A stretch of 64,000 bases of DNA from positions 248,001 to 312,000 of the forward strand of contig CANTFL010000183.1 of NCBI GenBank assembly GCA_947650285.1, read 5' to 3'. Under the pieces are notes generated by a model. That model did no database searches, had not been told where the DNA came from, and saw only the letters and a list, made by a program, of their open reading frames with translations. The first letter of the stretch is position 1; each line of letters begins with the position of its first letter. Made by a program: the position numbers and the translations under genes. Shown here piece after piece: positions 9,997 through 20,800 of the stretch. This stretch comes from Hyaloperonospora brassicae. Lineage: Eukaryota; Oomycota; Peronosporomycetes; Peronosporales; Peronosporaceae.

Positions 9997-12900
9997 ATGA
10001 CCGACCCTCCTCCTGACAAAGGGCGGGAAGAGTCTGGCGGCGATCCAGGACGACCTGCGCTCCCACTAGCGTCACTGACAACTCGGGTACCTCCTGGGTC
10101 TCCGCAGCCGGACAGGGACCGTAAGGTGGCTGCGCCGGACACGACCCACGATGATGCGACATTGGACATGGACGGGGATCGGACTCTTCCCAGCCACCCG
10201 TCTGATGTTTTGTCGGCCGGACCTGGCTTGACGCCCTGCGCATCCCGGAAGGGTACCACCGCGGTTACCCCATCGGGCGCGGAAGGTGCCTCACGAGCTG
10301 ATCGATTGGATCCGGGGGAGCACTCTTCCTCGGAGAACGTAGGGGTCACTTCGGACCGGTCCGGGGCCCCTCTTGGGGATGATGAAAGCGATCTTCATGC
10401 CGCCTTAGCGGATGAGATGAAGGCCCACCCCGGCGAGGGTCCGATCGATTCATGGCTTCACTCTATCCAAGTGCTGTACACAACGGCATCGGAGCAATTT
10501 GCGGTCTATAAGGCCAAGTTACCCATCGAGCGGCAACGCTACCCCCGCTTGACCAGGGCAGAGCGCGTAGGATTACTTACTCTATTTGAACTCGCCTGCA
10601 TCTGTGGAAACCAAGATGGGGAGGCGTGGAATCGAACGCTCCAACCTGTGATCAGGGATCTGTATTCAACGAAATGGGCGTTTCTCGAGATCGTTCGCAA
10701 GCACGTTAGCCGGCTTAAATGGAAGCAAGCTCCTGTTTTGGATCAGTGGTCGGCTAAGGTGAAACAGGGCACTCCGGCAGCTACCGAAAGCTCTCCTGCT
10801 CCTTCGCGACACCCGTACACGCGATTTATGTTTAATCCGGCTAAGTACCATCCGGCAGAGGTCGCGAAGCTGACGCAAGTGTGCGAAGCTTCTTACGAAG
10901 GGGCGTATGACCTTGAGTACCGGGATGGAACCGCAGAAGAATGGAAAATTATTGAGGGCCTGGCGGAAGGGTCTATAGCGTGTCGCAAACTTCCGTCGTT
11001 CGTGCAGAGTATCATGGACAGTTCCGAACGCATTCGGCTGTTCAATACGATCCAAGCACAGGTGGAGGGAGAGCTGGTGATGACGTTACAACGTCATCAT
11101 TATATCCGGGTATGTCAGCATAGCACTAACGGCATCATCGCGGCGATACTCGAATCGGCGGAATTAGTTCGGGTCAACTTGCCAGCGCTTCATGCACTGA
11201 TAAGCCAGACTAAACAGATTGTTTACGACAGGGTGACAAAGTCCATCCATTTCTTTTTCTTCACTAGAGAAACGGCGGTTAAACATCAACGTGTGGCTAT
11301 CCCGTTTCGGGGCGGAAGCTATTCGCTAACCAATCCGCATCGGCCACACCACGGAATTGTTTGGGATCGACAGCGCAGTTCGGATGGGCATCAAATACGG
11401 CGGCAGGCGGAGTATACGGTATACATCCGCAATTTGACTCGGTTTCACGACATTGGTAAGCTTATGGCGTTTCTTCGCACTAACATCCAAACCCCATTTG
11501 AAGTGGAAGATATGGATACGTGCACGCCGACGTCAAGAACGTCGACGGTGTGGAAACTTACTTTCCAGTTGGCGGGTTGCCCGAATTTTCTACAGGGAGT
11601 GAACCGAATCATGTTGTTCGGCGCTATTTTAATCGTATCTCACCCCAACGTTGGGCGCCGATTTCAATGTCTACAGTGCAATAACATTGGGCACCCAATT
11701 GCGCGTTGCAGTTTCTCTGACGCACAACTTCGGGGGCCAGGAGCCATCGTCGTTGCGGAACAGGACATAGCCGGTCTGGGCGATACCGCACGTCCTTTCG
11801 CGAGTCTTAAAGAACTTCGAGACACGGTGCGCGCCCGTATTGCCGGCCACCGCCTGGCCCAGGCGTCGCTAAGCACACCGGATAATATGGCGCCTGTTCC
11901 TCCTACATCTTCCAGGCTACAGGACTCCGATAGAGAGTCGCAGCGACTACCAAAACCGGTGGATCGGGAGGAAGGCATCTTACCTCCCGGAGTCGAGCTT
12001 CAACCAGAACCCAGGGAACCACAGCCGTGGATTACCCACAGAGCTCAGAAGGGACGGTCTCTCCAGAGACGCGCCAACAAAACCTTGACAAGCATTGGAA
12101 AAGACACTCCTCGAGCGCTCGTCAGCGAGGCATCCGGCAATCACCCAACACCGACACCCCGAACGGCCTTATTACCCGCCGAGTTAAGCAGTGAGGGCGT
12201 CCCTAGCGTCGTAACCGGGGACACGGTCTCTCCGGCGCAGCCGCTTCTCTTACCAGCTGAGGAACAAATTCGTGCGGCAGGGCTGGCGCGGGGTCAGCCT
12301 CCACAAGTCCAAGGGCATCACCTGCTTAGTCGTCAGGCGAAATCTAGGGCTACGCTTTCGAAATTAATGCAGGCCAGCTACGCCGGTCCCTCGGAGGTGG
12401 CTCCCCCTGGTCCAATGCTAACGCAAGTGCCACAGACTTTCGCAGAGGCGTTAAACAGCTTAGGGATGCGGGAGGTAGTAACGCCGGCGTCCGGCAATTG
12501 CCTTGTCATGGCAATCGTGCAAGGAGCAACTGGGCAAGATCTCGCAGAGCCGACGTCGAAGCTTGGACAGCTAACGGCGACCCTCAAAACCGGTATCAAG
12601 GAGGTTGGACTTTTAAACATAGAGGACGGCATACCGCATGATATCCGGGTGACGATACTTAAACATGTTAAACGTGCTTGGACAAGCATGACGCGGCGGG
12701 AATCCCTTAACCAACTCAAATGGTTTTTAGAGGACTACGCATCCAGTCCTTCCGACCGAGCAGCGGTCGTCGCGGACAATACATGGGGAGGTAATGACAT
12801 CATCGGACTAGCGGCAATGTTCCTCCGTCGGAACATTTACGTGCTCGAATTAGAAGATACGCGCGCCAACCCCTGGAGCTGCCGGCAGTTTGGGCCAGAA

Positions 12901-14169
12901 GTGCTATCCATTAAAGCGAAAAGTATAGCTTCGTTTACGGAGCAACCCATGGACATTTTACAGTGCCTTGATGCCATCAGGGCGGACATCATCGACTCAG
13001 CAGCAACTCCTATTGTCCTCCGCTTTTGGGGTCGGCATTACTCGGCTGCCGTTCCTAGCCCGGCAACGAGGGAAGAGTTCGCAACCCATCACGATGCCCT
13101 CATGGTGGCCCAACCGTCTCGGCATGATGCAGATGAACCAATGTATTCCACTTCCCAGACTGAGGACCTCGCCCCTGTATGTGGTGGACCACAACAGCTA
13201 GCGCTGGTAGAGTTTGATGCGGCCAACGCATTGGTTACCACTGATAGGAACTATGTCGATACCTCTCTCGCGCCGACTGACGTCGTGACGCAGCCTCCCA
13301 GAATTTGCGACCAGGCGAGGCACTTGCGTAAGCGTACACATGTACCCGCTCCGGACGACCGCATTCAGGACGGTGTGGCCTTGAAAAACATCCATACCGG
13401 GGTTCTGCTGAAGAAAGGAAAACCGGAGGAGTACGCTCTGGTTCAATATCTGGCAGTGCCGAACGACCCTATGGGCGGCCCCAATCAGCATTGGCACGTT
13501 GAATGGAATCGTGGAAGCGTCCGCTGGCCGACGACGGCAAGCGTCCAGTGTCCATTGGTAGAGAGCGGAACTGCTATATGGGCAGCGGTGGCCGCGGCGG
13601 AACCGCTTGTTTTACTCAATCAAGTCCAATTATTTTGGTTCCCCGGTGAGCTTATCGACTCTCTCGCAGATTCAGTCATCGCTCAGTGGACAGAGATATG
13701 GCGAAGGGATTGTTTGCAGGACTGCCTAGCCCGTTACCGGACAAATTGTACGGTAAAAGCGACGCGGGCTTGGCTAGATCAGTGGAAGCAACAGATCATA
13801 TTTCTGAAAGGGCGGAAGGTCGCCGGAAATCTCGGAGATAACACCGACTATTGGAAACGCATCCGGGTCGAGAAATATGGGAATGACGATCTTTTTCGGC
13901 TATGCGATCCAATTCGGCGGGTCATATTCAGTCATCACATTTTGTGCGCTCATCTGTATCATGTCGAAATTGGAGAGCTTTTATCGATGGTGGATACGGG
14001 GGCTGGCTCCCGATCAGTCATGGAGGCCCATGTCCAGCTCCTGAAACGGGATGCGCAATATAAATCGTGTTACAAGGGGGGCGGGACAATGGCTGATTGG
14101 GCCAGTATTGCGCGCTTTTTTGAATCCGCCTTCGAGAAGCCAACGGTGATCGAAGGCATTGACTACTAA
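9997..14169 (+). CDS. LINE ORF1 protein: CCHC knuckle plus OTU-like cysteine protease
   Basis: 1390 aa from the first ATG (9997); open frame extends upstream to 9841, but that part lies outside the element. The N-terminus is Pro/Ser/Asp-rich and probably disordered. Around residues 470-560 an RRM-like region (YTVYIRNLTRFHDIGKLMAF) runs directly into one CCHC knuckle, CLQCNNIGHPIARC (about 558-571), as in L1-type ORF1 nucleic-acid-binding proteins. Residues about 825-1020 resemble an OTU deubiquitinase: a SGNCLVMAI box with the nucleophile Cys (about 835), a WGGNDIIGLAAMFLRRNIYV segment, and a GRHYSAAV box with the catalytic His (about 1012). The 370-residue C-terminus is unrecognised. The frame is fully intact. 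ORF2 follows after 76 bp in another frame. Confidence 0.88.
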   Translation: MTDPPPDKGREESGGDPGRPALPLASLTTRVPPGSPQPDRDRKVAAPDTTHDDATLDMDGDRTLPSHPSDVLSAGPGLTPCASRKGTTAVTPSGAEGASRADRLDPGEHSSSENVGVTSDRSGAPLGDDESDLHAALADEMKAHPGEGPIDSWLHSIQVLYTTASEQFAVYKAKLPIERQRYPRLTRAERVGLLTLFELACICGNQDGEAWNRTLQPVIRDLYSTKWAFLEIVRKHVSRLKWKQAPVLDQWSAKVKQGTPAATESSPAPSRHPYTRFMFNPAKYHPAEVAKLTQVCEASYEGAYDLEYRDGTAEEWKIIEGLAEGSIACRKLPSFVQSIMDSSERIRLFNTIQAQVEGELVMTLQRHHYIRVCQHSTNGIIAAILESAELVRVNLPALHALISQTKQIVYDRVTKSIHFFFFTRETAVKHQRVAIPFRGGSYSLTNPHRPHHGIVWDRQRSSDGHQIRRQAEYTVYIRNLTRFHDIGKLMAFLRTNIQTPFEVEDMDTCTPTSRTSTVWKLTFQLAGCPNFLQGVNRIMLFGAILIVSHPNVGRRFQCLQCNNIGHPIARCSFSDAQLRGPGAIVVAEQDIAGLGDTARPFASLKELRDTVRARIAGHRLAQASLSTPDNMAPVPPTSSRLQDSDRESQRLPKPVDREEGILPPGVELQPEPREPQPWITHRAQKGRSLQRRANKTLTSIGKDTPRALVSEASGNHPTPTPRTALLPAELSSEGVPSVVTGDTVSPAQPLLLPAEEQIRAAGLARGQPPQVQGHHLLSRQAKSRATLSKLMQASYAGPSEVAPPGPMLTQVPQTFAEALNSLGMREVVTPASGNCLVMAIVQGATGQDLAEPTSKLGQLTATLKTGIKEVGLLNIEDGIPHDIRVTILKHVKRAWTSMTRRESLNQLKWFLEDYASSPSDRAAVVADNTWGGNDIIGLAAMFLRRNIYVLELEDTRANPWSCRQFGPEVLSIKAKSIASFTEQPMDILQCLDAIRADIIDSAATPIVLRFWGRHYSAAVPSPATREEFATHHDALMVAQPSRHDADEPMYSTSQTEDLAPVCGGPQQLALVEFDAANALVTTDRNYVDTSLAPTDVVTQPPRICDQARHLRKRTHVPAPDDRIQDGVALKNIHTGVLLKKGKPEEYALVQYLAVPNDPMGGPNQHWHVEWNRGSVRWPTTASVQCPLVESGTAIWAAVAAAEPLVLLNQVQLFWFPGELIDSLADSVIAQWTEIWRRDCLQDCLARYRTNCTVKATRAWLDQWKQQIIFLKGRKVAGNLGDNTDYWKRIRVEKYGNDDLFRLCDPIRRVIFSHHILCAHLYHVEIGELLSMVDTGAGSRSVMEAHVQLLKRDAQYKSCYKGGGTMADWASIARFFESAFEKPTVIEGIDY

Positions 14170-14245
14170 GGGCAGCCCACAGATCACGGCTCAGTCATCG
14201 CTTCCAACTTTGGGCGGGGACAGAGCTGATGCGTATGGTCTCTAC

Positions 14246-17200
14246 ATGCACGATAGATTGAAGTTCCACCGACCTCTGTCGCGTTCTCGGCGGGATTTCT
14301 CAGCAGCTACGACTCAACGGATACTAACGCAGAATGTCCGCGGCTTTTCTGGTCAATCTCGTCCTATATGGATGGCAGCATGGAGGAATGCGCCACGGAA
14401 AACACGACCGCATATTTGGTGTCTCCAAGAAACCCACGTCGCTTCTCAGGATGAAGCGGATGCATTAGATCGGGAATGGAGACGGCTTTGGGGCCTATCC
14501 GCGGTTGATCCAGCATTTCCTCTTTCTTACTGGAGTCTGGGGACGCGCCAAGCCGGCGGGGTGGCTTTTCTTCTGACACCGGACATGGCCCAGTCGGCAC
14601 AACCATGGCCTGGCCTCCTGACCACGCCGAGACAAATTGCGTTATCTGTCCAGGACGACTTCGTGCTCGTTAACATTTATGCACCAAACGAACGGTCGGC
14701 AAGGGAATTGTTTTTCGAGGGTCTGAAAGCGGTGCAGCGGTCCGTCGCCCCAGTCATTCTAACCGGGGATTTTAACTGCGCCCAACATCCCTCGCTCGAC
14801 CGGCTGGGGTTACGTTCGGCTAGTCGCACTGAAAGCCCAGCTTTGGATTCGCTCGCTGACATGTGTCAGCTAGTCGATGCGCTGGATTTGGTTCCTCACC
14901 CGGACGACGACCTGGAGTGGGAGCCATCTACCCACTTCACGTATTGGGCGGGGTCAGCAGCCAGCAGACTTGATCGTTTTTACGTACCCCACACATGGGG
15001 GGACCGAGTGCAATGGTTAGAAACAATTCTTCCACCATCGGCTTCTGATCACCAGCAAGTCACCTTGCATATCTCTGCTGGGCAACGGAACTGGCATCGC
15101 CATCCCGGTAAAGTTGCGTACCCCATACGTTGTGCAAACCCGGCCGGCGCCGTCGCTGAACTCATCGATTGCCTCACAAACGGCGGCATTACTGAGTTAT
15201 CCACGGTCTTGACCTGGGATCACGGCGTTCGCCGCGTCCGACGGGGGATCGCAACCACCGCCCGTAGGCTAAGGCAACGGCGGACACGGTACATCGACAG
15301 GCTGCGACGGCGATCACGACGGCCACTGCTTACCCGCCAGGCCTGGCACCAAGCCCAAACCGAGGATCAACAGGAGTCTCACATCTGTCGGGTTGGCTTG
15401 GCTCTCCAACGTACAACGGAGAAACTTCGCGCGAAGTTTAAACGGGTGTCGGACTGGGAGCGTGACCAACGTGTTACAGCCATCAGGAGACTCCACGGTG
15501 ACCCGTTCCTAGTCGGTTGTAGCGTCGCCGACAAGTTTAGTTCTGAATGGGATCATGTGCTGGGGAAGAGCCACCGTATAGTCCCAGTCGCAGAACTGCT
15601 TACGGCTCTGCGGCATTTCGTCGCTCTCCCCTCTGACCGCATAGTCACCACCGCCGAAAACCGTGCCCTGACGGCAGCTATAACGGAGGCAGAGGTGGTA
15701 CTCGCAATCAGAGCTCTCAGTCGGCATAAATCCCCCGGCACCGACGGCTTAGGGAACGATTTTTACAAGGATCTTCAGTCGCTGTTGGTACCGCCGTTAG
15801 TGGAGATAGCTAACGAGATCATCCAAGGTGCGCAACCACCCAAGTCGTTTATGGAGGCGCTCATCATCCCGCTACGTAAGAAAGGAGATTCCGACGACGC
15901 CATGGACTATCGACCGATTTCTCTGTTGCAAACGGGGTACAATGTAATTGCGAAGGTCTTGGCGACGCGTATGCAGAAGTGCCTGCCACATGTCATCTGT
16001 TTTTTTTAACAAGGCTTTGTTCACGGACGACAAATGCAAAAGACGGTCTCAATGATGCTTGCTCACCTCCAAAGTGCACGTGAGGAGTGTGCTTTGGACG
16101 CCGACGCCAGCCGTGCCATTGTCTTACTGGATTTTCGGAAGGCCTATGATACGGTCGACCGCGATTTCATGGTAGAGGCGCTCCGAATATTCGGGTTTGA
16201 CGAGAACTTTCTAGCGCTCATTCAACGGCTTCATACCAACACGACGGCATGTTTTTCGGTCAACGGTGAGCTTTCATCAATTCGGCCGGTACTGTCTGGC
16301 ATTCGGCAGGGCTGTCCCCTCGCTCCTCTTCTTTTCCTGGTGGTCGTCGAGGTGCTGGCCGTTGCAATACAAACGTCGCCCCAACTTCACGGGCTCACAC
16401 TTCCAGGAGTACACACACAGCCCCATATATTTTAGGGGTTTGTCGACGACTCAACCCTGTTTCTACAAGAAGCCAGTCTACTCCGACCGGCTATGGAAAT
16501 CATTATGGAGTTTGGGCGGCTTTCGGGGTTGCAGGTACAACCGACAAAAAGACAACTCATATTTTTAAACACGGCTATCCGTCAACCTACGTATCAGGGG
16601 ATCGCAGTGGTGGCCCCGTCAACAACTACGAGGTATCTCGGCTATCAAGTGGGTACAGGAAAGTTACGCAACATTAACTGGGCTCTCCGCATCAAAAATG
16701 CACAGCGTCGCCTCCTCACTGTAACGCGAGTTTCGACGACCCTCGAGCACCGAGTTCTTATACTCAATGCGATAGTTCTACCCGGGATTTTGTTCACGGC
16801 AGCGGTCTTCGAGCCCCCCGGTTGGGCGCGTAAACAGCTAAATCATCTCTATAAACAGTTCCTCTGGAAGACGTCCAACAGGATTGAACCCGAGAGACAC
16901 AAAGTCGCTCCAGGCCTCCTTTACGCTCCCCGTAAGGCAGGCGGAATCGGCCTCGATTCTGTCCCCGTCGCCATCAAAACCCAGCGGGTGAAACACGCGC
17001 TACTGGCACTTACTCGGCCAGAGGATGGTTATCACTCAGCGTGGGTGTCCTGGGTTACGCATGGTGCACACATCCCGGTCATCAGCCCGCATCGACCGAG
17101 CGTGAAACACATTGTATCGCCGTCTTCCGAGCGGTATCCGGATGTACTTTATGAGCTCGGATGCACATTGACGCCGACACCCGCGCAAACGGACGATATT

Positions 17201-18760
17201 CTCGCACGGGTACAGGACCATCTACCGACCCTTCGATCATCATCGACCAGCTGGTGGGAAGAAAACGACTGGGTGCTGCATCTCTCTGAACCCCTTCCCA
17301 GTCGGCCTCAGTCAGTAGAGTTTTGGCCCCAGGCGATCGAAGACTTCTGGCAGACTTTCCGGTGGAGTGGAAACCCTTGGGTTCTCACCCCGCAGGCGTC
17401 GGCGTTGTCATGGTCCAATTATGACAGGATCGGCGATGTCTCCTTTGAACAACTCCATATCCAGCGGACAGGACCCCAGGAATATGTCTTCGGCGGTATT
17501 TGCACGGACCTCCTCGCCCTTCGCCATTCACATGCCAAACTTCGAGAATGGGCGATCATCGTCTTACTCTCGTCGCCGTCACTTGATGTAGGAAATCCGG
17601 TGGGGGGCCCGGCCCCACTCCGGCTAAGGCATCAGCCCCCATTCACACAAGCCATCACATGGGTGCCGGTCGGGCCGGGTAGGGTTCGGGGCACTTCTGT
17701 CTCGGACAATTCTATTCACCCTCAGCGTTGGGAGCTCATTCAATGCCAGAATGGCATTTCTTGGGTTTTCGACGGGGAACCGCCGCGGGTCCGAGGGAAA
17801 ACGCAGGAACTCACCCAACTCGCGGAGCGCAGGCTCATCCGAAATGGGGTCGTCTTTTTTTCCAACCCACAGGTCCACCGCTTTCCATGGTCCGCTCCGC
17901 TAACGGTTCCCAATCACCGCGTCTTCTCGTTCCTGAAACGGCAAGCTTTCAAGTCGGCTAAGCGGTGTCTTGCGACACCGCTGAAGCAGGTCATTGATAG
18001 ACTGGGCACCAAGAGCCAGAATAACCGTTGGCTACGCGCAGCTCTCGCTGTCTCGCCAGCTCATCTATGGGGTCACGGACACGCGGTGACGGAATATCAG
18101 CTATGGACACGGTACCGCCACGCTACCGGTCAGTTAAACTTTTGGTATCAGGACCGGCCTCCGGACGGGTCTTGCACGTATCGAGAATGTGTCGGACAGA
18201 AGGAGACCCAGGAGCATCTCTTTTGGGAATGTCCCCGTGCACAGGCAATCTGGGCACGGCTCATCAGTCATTGGGAGAGCACACCTCATAAGCCTAACCA
18301 TCTACTGGATTGGCTCGAGCACTGCGCAAACCGTAGAGTACCACGCATTTCGCCGCAGGTCACGGCAATGCTGTTAGTCAGATACCCAGACGACATCGAT
18401 CAATTCGCCACGGCCTGGAGGACGATTTGGGAGGTCGCAGGGACCGTCATCATCACAATGCTCTGGCAACACCGCGTAAACAGCGTTTTTCACAATGCGA
18501 AAATCCCGATGCAAGCCAGTGAAGCCATGATTTGGGGAAGGATTCAGCTTCAATTGCGGGCGCTCATCAAACGTCTCCATTGCAGGGCTGACACGGCCGT
18601 GCGAGGCGCCCAACTTTCTGCATGTTACGACATATTTATATCAGAACCGAGAGGGCAGCCCGGCTTTCATAGCCAGGCTGCCAGCCGTAGGCAATGCCTG
18701 GACCCTCCAGCGTTGCTAGTGTGGTTAACAACCTACCAGAGATCTTGCACTAACCAGTAA
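14246..18760 (+). pseudogene. LINE ORF2: endonuclease-reverse transcriptase, two in-frame stops
   Basis: About 1504 codons from ATG 14246 (frame open from 14159). Residues 28-275 are an apurinic-type endonuclease: TQNVRG, LQETH, NIYAPN, GDFNC and SDH boxes are all present. Residues about 480-790 are the reverse transcriptase: KSPGTDGLGNDFY, DYRPISLLQ, LLDFRKAYDTVD, GIRQGCPLAPLLF and a catalytic FVDDS. A TAA (16007-16009, after a T8 run) falls before the QGFVHGR box and a TAG (16433-16435) falls three codons before VDD; the frame is unchanged across both. The C-terminal ~700 residues include a zinc-binding tail (CTYRECVGQKETQEH...WEC, about residue 1309). No frameshifts. As it stands no full ORF2 protein can be made, though a source copy must be or have been active. 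Confidence 0.93.
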
Positions 18761-18781
18761 ATAGACAATCTGTTCTCTTCT

Positions 18782-18797
18782 CGCATGGACCACAGCA
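18782..18797. repeat. Target-site duplication, full-length LINE (3' side)
   Basis: Second copy of the 16-bp duplication seen at 9879-9894. Confidence 0.93.
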
Positions 18798-18876
18798 TAA
18801 CGTTTGACTCTGTCGCCAACTGATGCTTTGTCTGTCTCAGGGTGTAGCAGGTGCACGAGCAGGCAAAGGCATTGCA

Positions 18877-18896
18877 AATGCTTTGCACCGCATCGT
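18877..18896. repeat. 20-bp direct repeat flanking 553-bp insertion (left)
   Basis: AATGCTTTGCACCGCATCGT, identical to 19450-19469. Confidence 0.9.
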
Positions 18897-19449
18897 TGTT
18901 GTTGTTGTCAGATGGTCTATTGGCACGGTGGTAACTATGTGCTATAACCTCTGCAGTTTGCTACGCCAGAAGTGAGCGCCGGGAGACCCGGAGGCTCATC
19001 GTGGCTGGTCCCTAATAAAGAGCCTCTCCGAGAAGCTCACCCGTCTGCGATGGTGGCCCCCTGCAGCCGCTTGCGCGGCCCCCCGACGTGGAGTGCGATC
19101 ACCGAAGTGACTGCGTGTCGTGGAAAACGCCAACCCGCCGTATCTCTCTCCGACGAGCTCACCCATCTGCGATGGTGGCCCTCTGCAGCCGCTTACGCGG
19201 CCCCTGGACGTGGAGTGTGCGCTCGCCGCAGCGGCGACACGTGGCGCGGGGTACGCCTCCAGTCCGTTAGACACCCCTGCTAGGCCGCTTACGCGACCCG
19301 TCGGTCTCCTCCCCCCATACCTCGTCTGCGAGTGCAGCGCGCCCGCGTCAGATCTTCGACCCCGTCGGCTCCCCAAGGGGAGGATTCCCTCCGACGTGAC
19401 TGCCCCGAAGGGAAAAAGACTGGCTTGAGCTGAACCGTGAAAATTTGGG
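18897..19449 (-). mobile_element. Putative retroposed insertion (SINE-like or LINE 3' end), 553 bp
   Basis: Bounded by a perfect 20-bp direct repeat. At the left edge the plus strand starts TGTTGTTGTTGT, so read on the minus strand the insert ends in a short (CAA)n tail next to the duplication, as in target-primed reverse transcription. It is GC-rich and contains a tandem duplication (19020-19255). I found no convincing tRNA-type A/B boxes or protein homology, so class is undecided. It lies about 250 bp upstream of the initiator-like element of the gene at 19790. Confidence 0.65.
19020..19255. repeat. Two tandem units of ~121 bp
   Basis: CTCACCCGTCTGCGATGGTG and CTCACCCATCTGCGATGGTG recur with a ~121-bp period, each followed by GGCC, CTGCAGCCGCTT and GACGTGGAGTG. 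They are imperfect direct repeats inside the 553-bp insertion. Confidence 0.8.
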
Positions 19450-19469
19450 AATGCTTTGCACCGCATCGT
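19450..19469. repeat. 20-bp direct repeat flanking 553-bp insertion (right)
   Basis: Second copy of the repeat at 18877-18896. Confidence 0.9.
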
Positions 19470-19698
19470 GTCGCACGCATCGCCAACCGACCACACACGC
19501 ACATAGAGTGGTGTCTGCCTCGTCCCCCGTCCTCTCCGTCCCGCGTAGAAGGCAGGTATCCCATCTCGCTCGTAATCTTCGAGCTCACATGCTGTGCGCA
19601 TTGCGCATGCGAACGAAGTAGCGACGGCTGCAACAGAGTTGCTCGCCGTCAAGACCCTCCTCCTCCTCTTCCTTCCTACTCCCCACTAACTCCATTCG

Positions 19699-19705
19699 TC
19701 ATTCC
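19699..19705 (+). promoter_or_regulatory. Initiator-like element upstream of middle epimerase-like gene
   Basis: TCATTCC in the context CGTCATTCCGGAACTC, about 85 bp before the ATG at 19790. The context is shared with the inverted-arm paralogues although neighbouring sequence is not conserved. Confidence 0.55.
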
Positions 19706-19789
19706 GGAACTCCTCGCCTTCCCCACAAGGCACAACTTCGACATCACCACTTGCTGACTGACTTGCGCTCCTCCTCGTTGTCGTCCATC

Positions 19790-20800
19790 ATGGCCCGTTC
19801 GTTCCTGCTCAAGATTGCGGCCTTAGTGTCCTCTGCGCTGCTGGTGTCGTCGACTGGAGCTGCCAACACGGACCCAGCGGTTGTCGACCTCGTGCACACG
19901 TCTGGTTCGAGTGCAAAGATCGCTGTCTTTGGCGCACAGGTGACGTCGTTTTGCACGTCCGATGACCCGACCGTTAACGTTCTGTTCATGCCGAAGAACG
20001 CTTCTACTGACGGCCTGACCCCCAGTCGTGGCGGGATCGCTGTCGTGTTCCCAAACTATGGGGCCATGGCAGGCTACAACTCCGTCCCGGACCTCGGGTT
20101 TGCCCGTACTACCAAGTGGAATCTCGACAGTGTATCGCAGTATGGTGAAGGTGTGTCCAACAGCTTCTACAGCTCTGCCTATTTCTCCCTTGTGTCTTCG
20201 GATGCCACGCGACAGATGTGGCCGTTTGATTTCCGTCTGATCTACGAGGTGCACCTATCCACGGAACGGCTCGTGACTAGGTTGACCGTGATCAACACTG
20301 GTGCCACTGCGATCGACTTTCAAGCGCTATTGAACAACCACTTCTCCGTTCCAGACGTCCGGGACAGTGGTGTGGTGATCTCGGGCCTGCAGGGGGTCAA
20401 GTACATTGACCGGGTCACAAAGACGAATCAGACCAGCCCGAATGTGGATTTAAGCATCACGTCACGGGTTGACCGCATCTACAAGGGCGTCGAAGGCAGT
20501 GTGGTCGCACACGTTAGGGGGGGCGACACTTCCGGCCGAGACGTCGTGATCGAGAAGACGTCTCGGGTCGGAGATGGCGGCTCCACGCCGCTTTTTACGC
20601 AAGCGGACTACGTCGTGTCGAACCCCTGGACGGAAGGGTCGGCGGCTGCGAATGGCGCTGGCAGTGACGAGTACCTTCACATGGTCGCTATTGGAGTGGG
20701 CGGAGTGAGCGAGAGGATGATGGTCGCTCCTACCATGTCGTACGTTGTGGACCAAATTATCCGGGTCGCGATGTCGCCTACGGTCTACGAGTTAGATTAG
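19790..20800 (+). CDS. Secreted aldose-1-epimerase-like protein, probable pseudoenzyme (middle paralogue)
   Basis: 336 aa from ATG 19790. An open frame begins 13 codons earlier at a TTG, but MARSFLLKIAALVSSALLVS aligns exactly with the signal-peptide start of the inverted-arm copies, so 19790 is preferred. It is roughly half identical to those copies and keeps the same landmarks (RGGIAVVFPNYG, GFART, VPDVRDSGVVISGLQG, YIDRVTKTNQT, NPWTEG). It has lost even more of the expected active site: the HGFAR His is Leu (LGFAR), the catalytic-His box reads LLNNHF, and the C-terminal Glu box reads MVAIGVG. Likely exported. The gene is intact and bears no stops despite the mobile-element surroundings, which suggests retained function other than epimerisation. 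Confidence 0.92.
   Translation: MARSFLLKIAALVSSALLVSSTGAANTDPAVVDLVHTSGSSAKIAVFGAQVTSFCTSDDPTVNVLFMPKNASTDGLTPSRGGIAVVFPNYGAMAGYNSVPDLGFARTTKWNLDSVSQYGEGVSNSFYSSAYFSLVSSDATRQMWPFDFRLIYEVHLSTERLVTRLTVINTGATAIDFQALLNNHFSVPDVRDSGVVISGLQGVKYIDRVTKTNQTSPNVDLSITSRVDRIYKGVEGSVVAHVRGGDTSGRDVVIEKTSRVGDGGSTPLFTQADYVVSNPWTEGSAAANGAGSDEYLHMVAIGVGGVSERMMVAPTMSYVVDQIIRVAMSPTVYELD

Larger units (their letters stand above)
9895..18781 (+). mobile_element. Full-length LINE with OTU-protease ORF1
   Basis: 8887-bp non-LTR retrotransposon bounded by a perfect 16-bp duplication. Layout: ~100-bp 5' UTR, ORF1 (9997-14169), ORF2 (14246-18760), and a ~20-bp 3' UTR with a pyrimidine tail (TGTTCTCTTCT) instead of poly(A). 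It encodes an apurinic-type endonuclease, reverse transcriptase and zinc-binding tail but no visible RNase H, which with 13-19 bp duplications fits an L1/Tx1-type lineage (inference). The fragment at 42132-43360 is a close copy of its 3' end. Only two nonsense codons separate ORF2 from being intact. Confidence 0.95.

Noticed and set aside
15995..16013. T8 run followed by TAA in LINE ORF2 as a programmed frameshift site
   Set aside because: The reverse transcriptase continues in the same frame after the TAA, so a frameshift would not restore reading; a simple nonsense mutation explains it.
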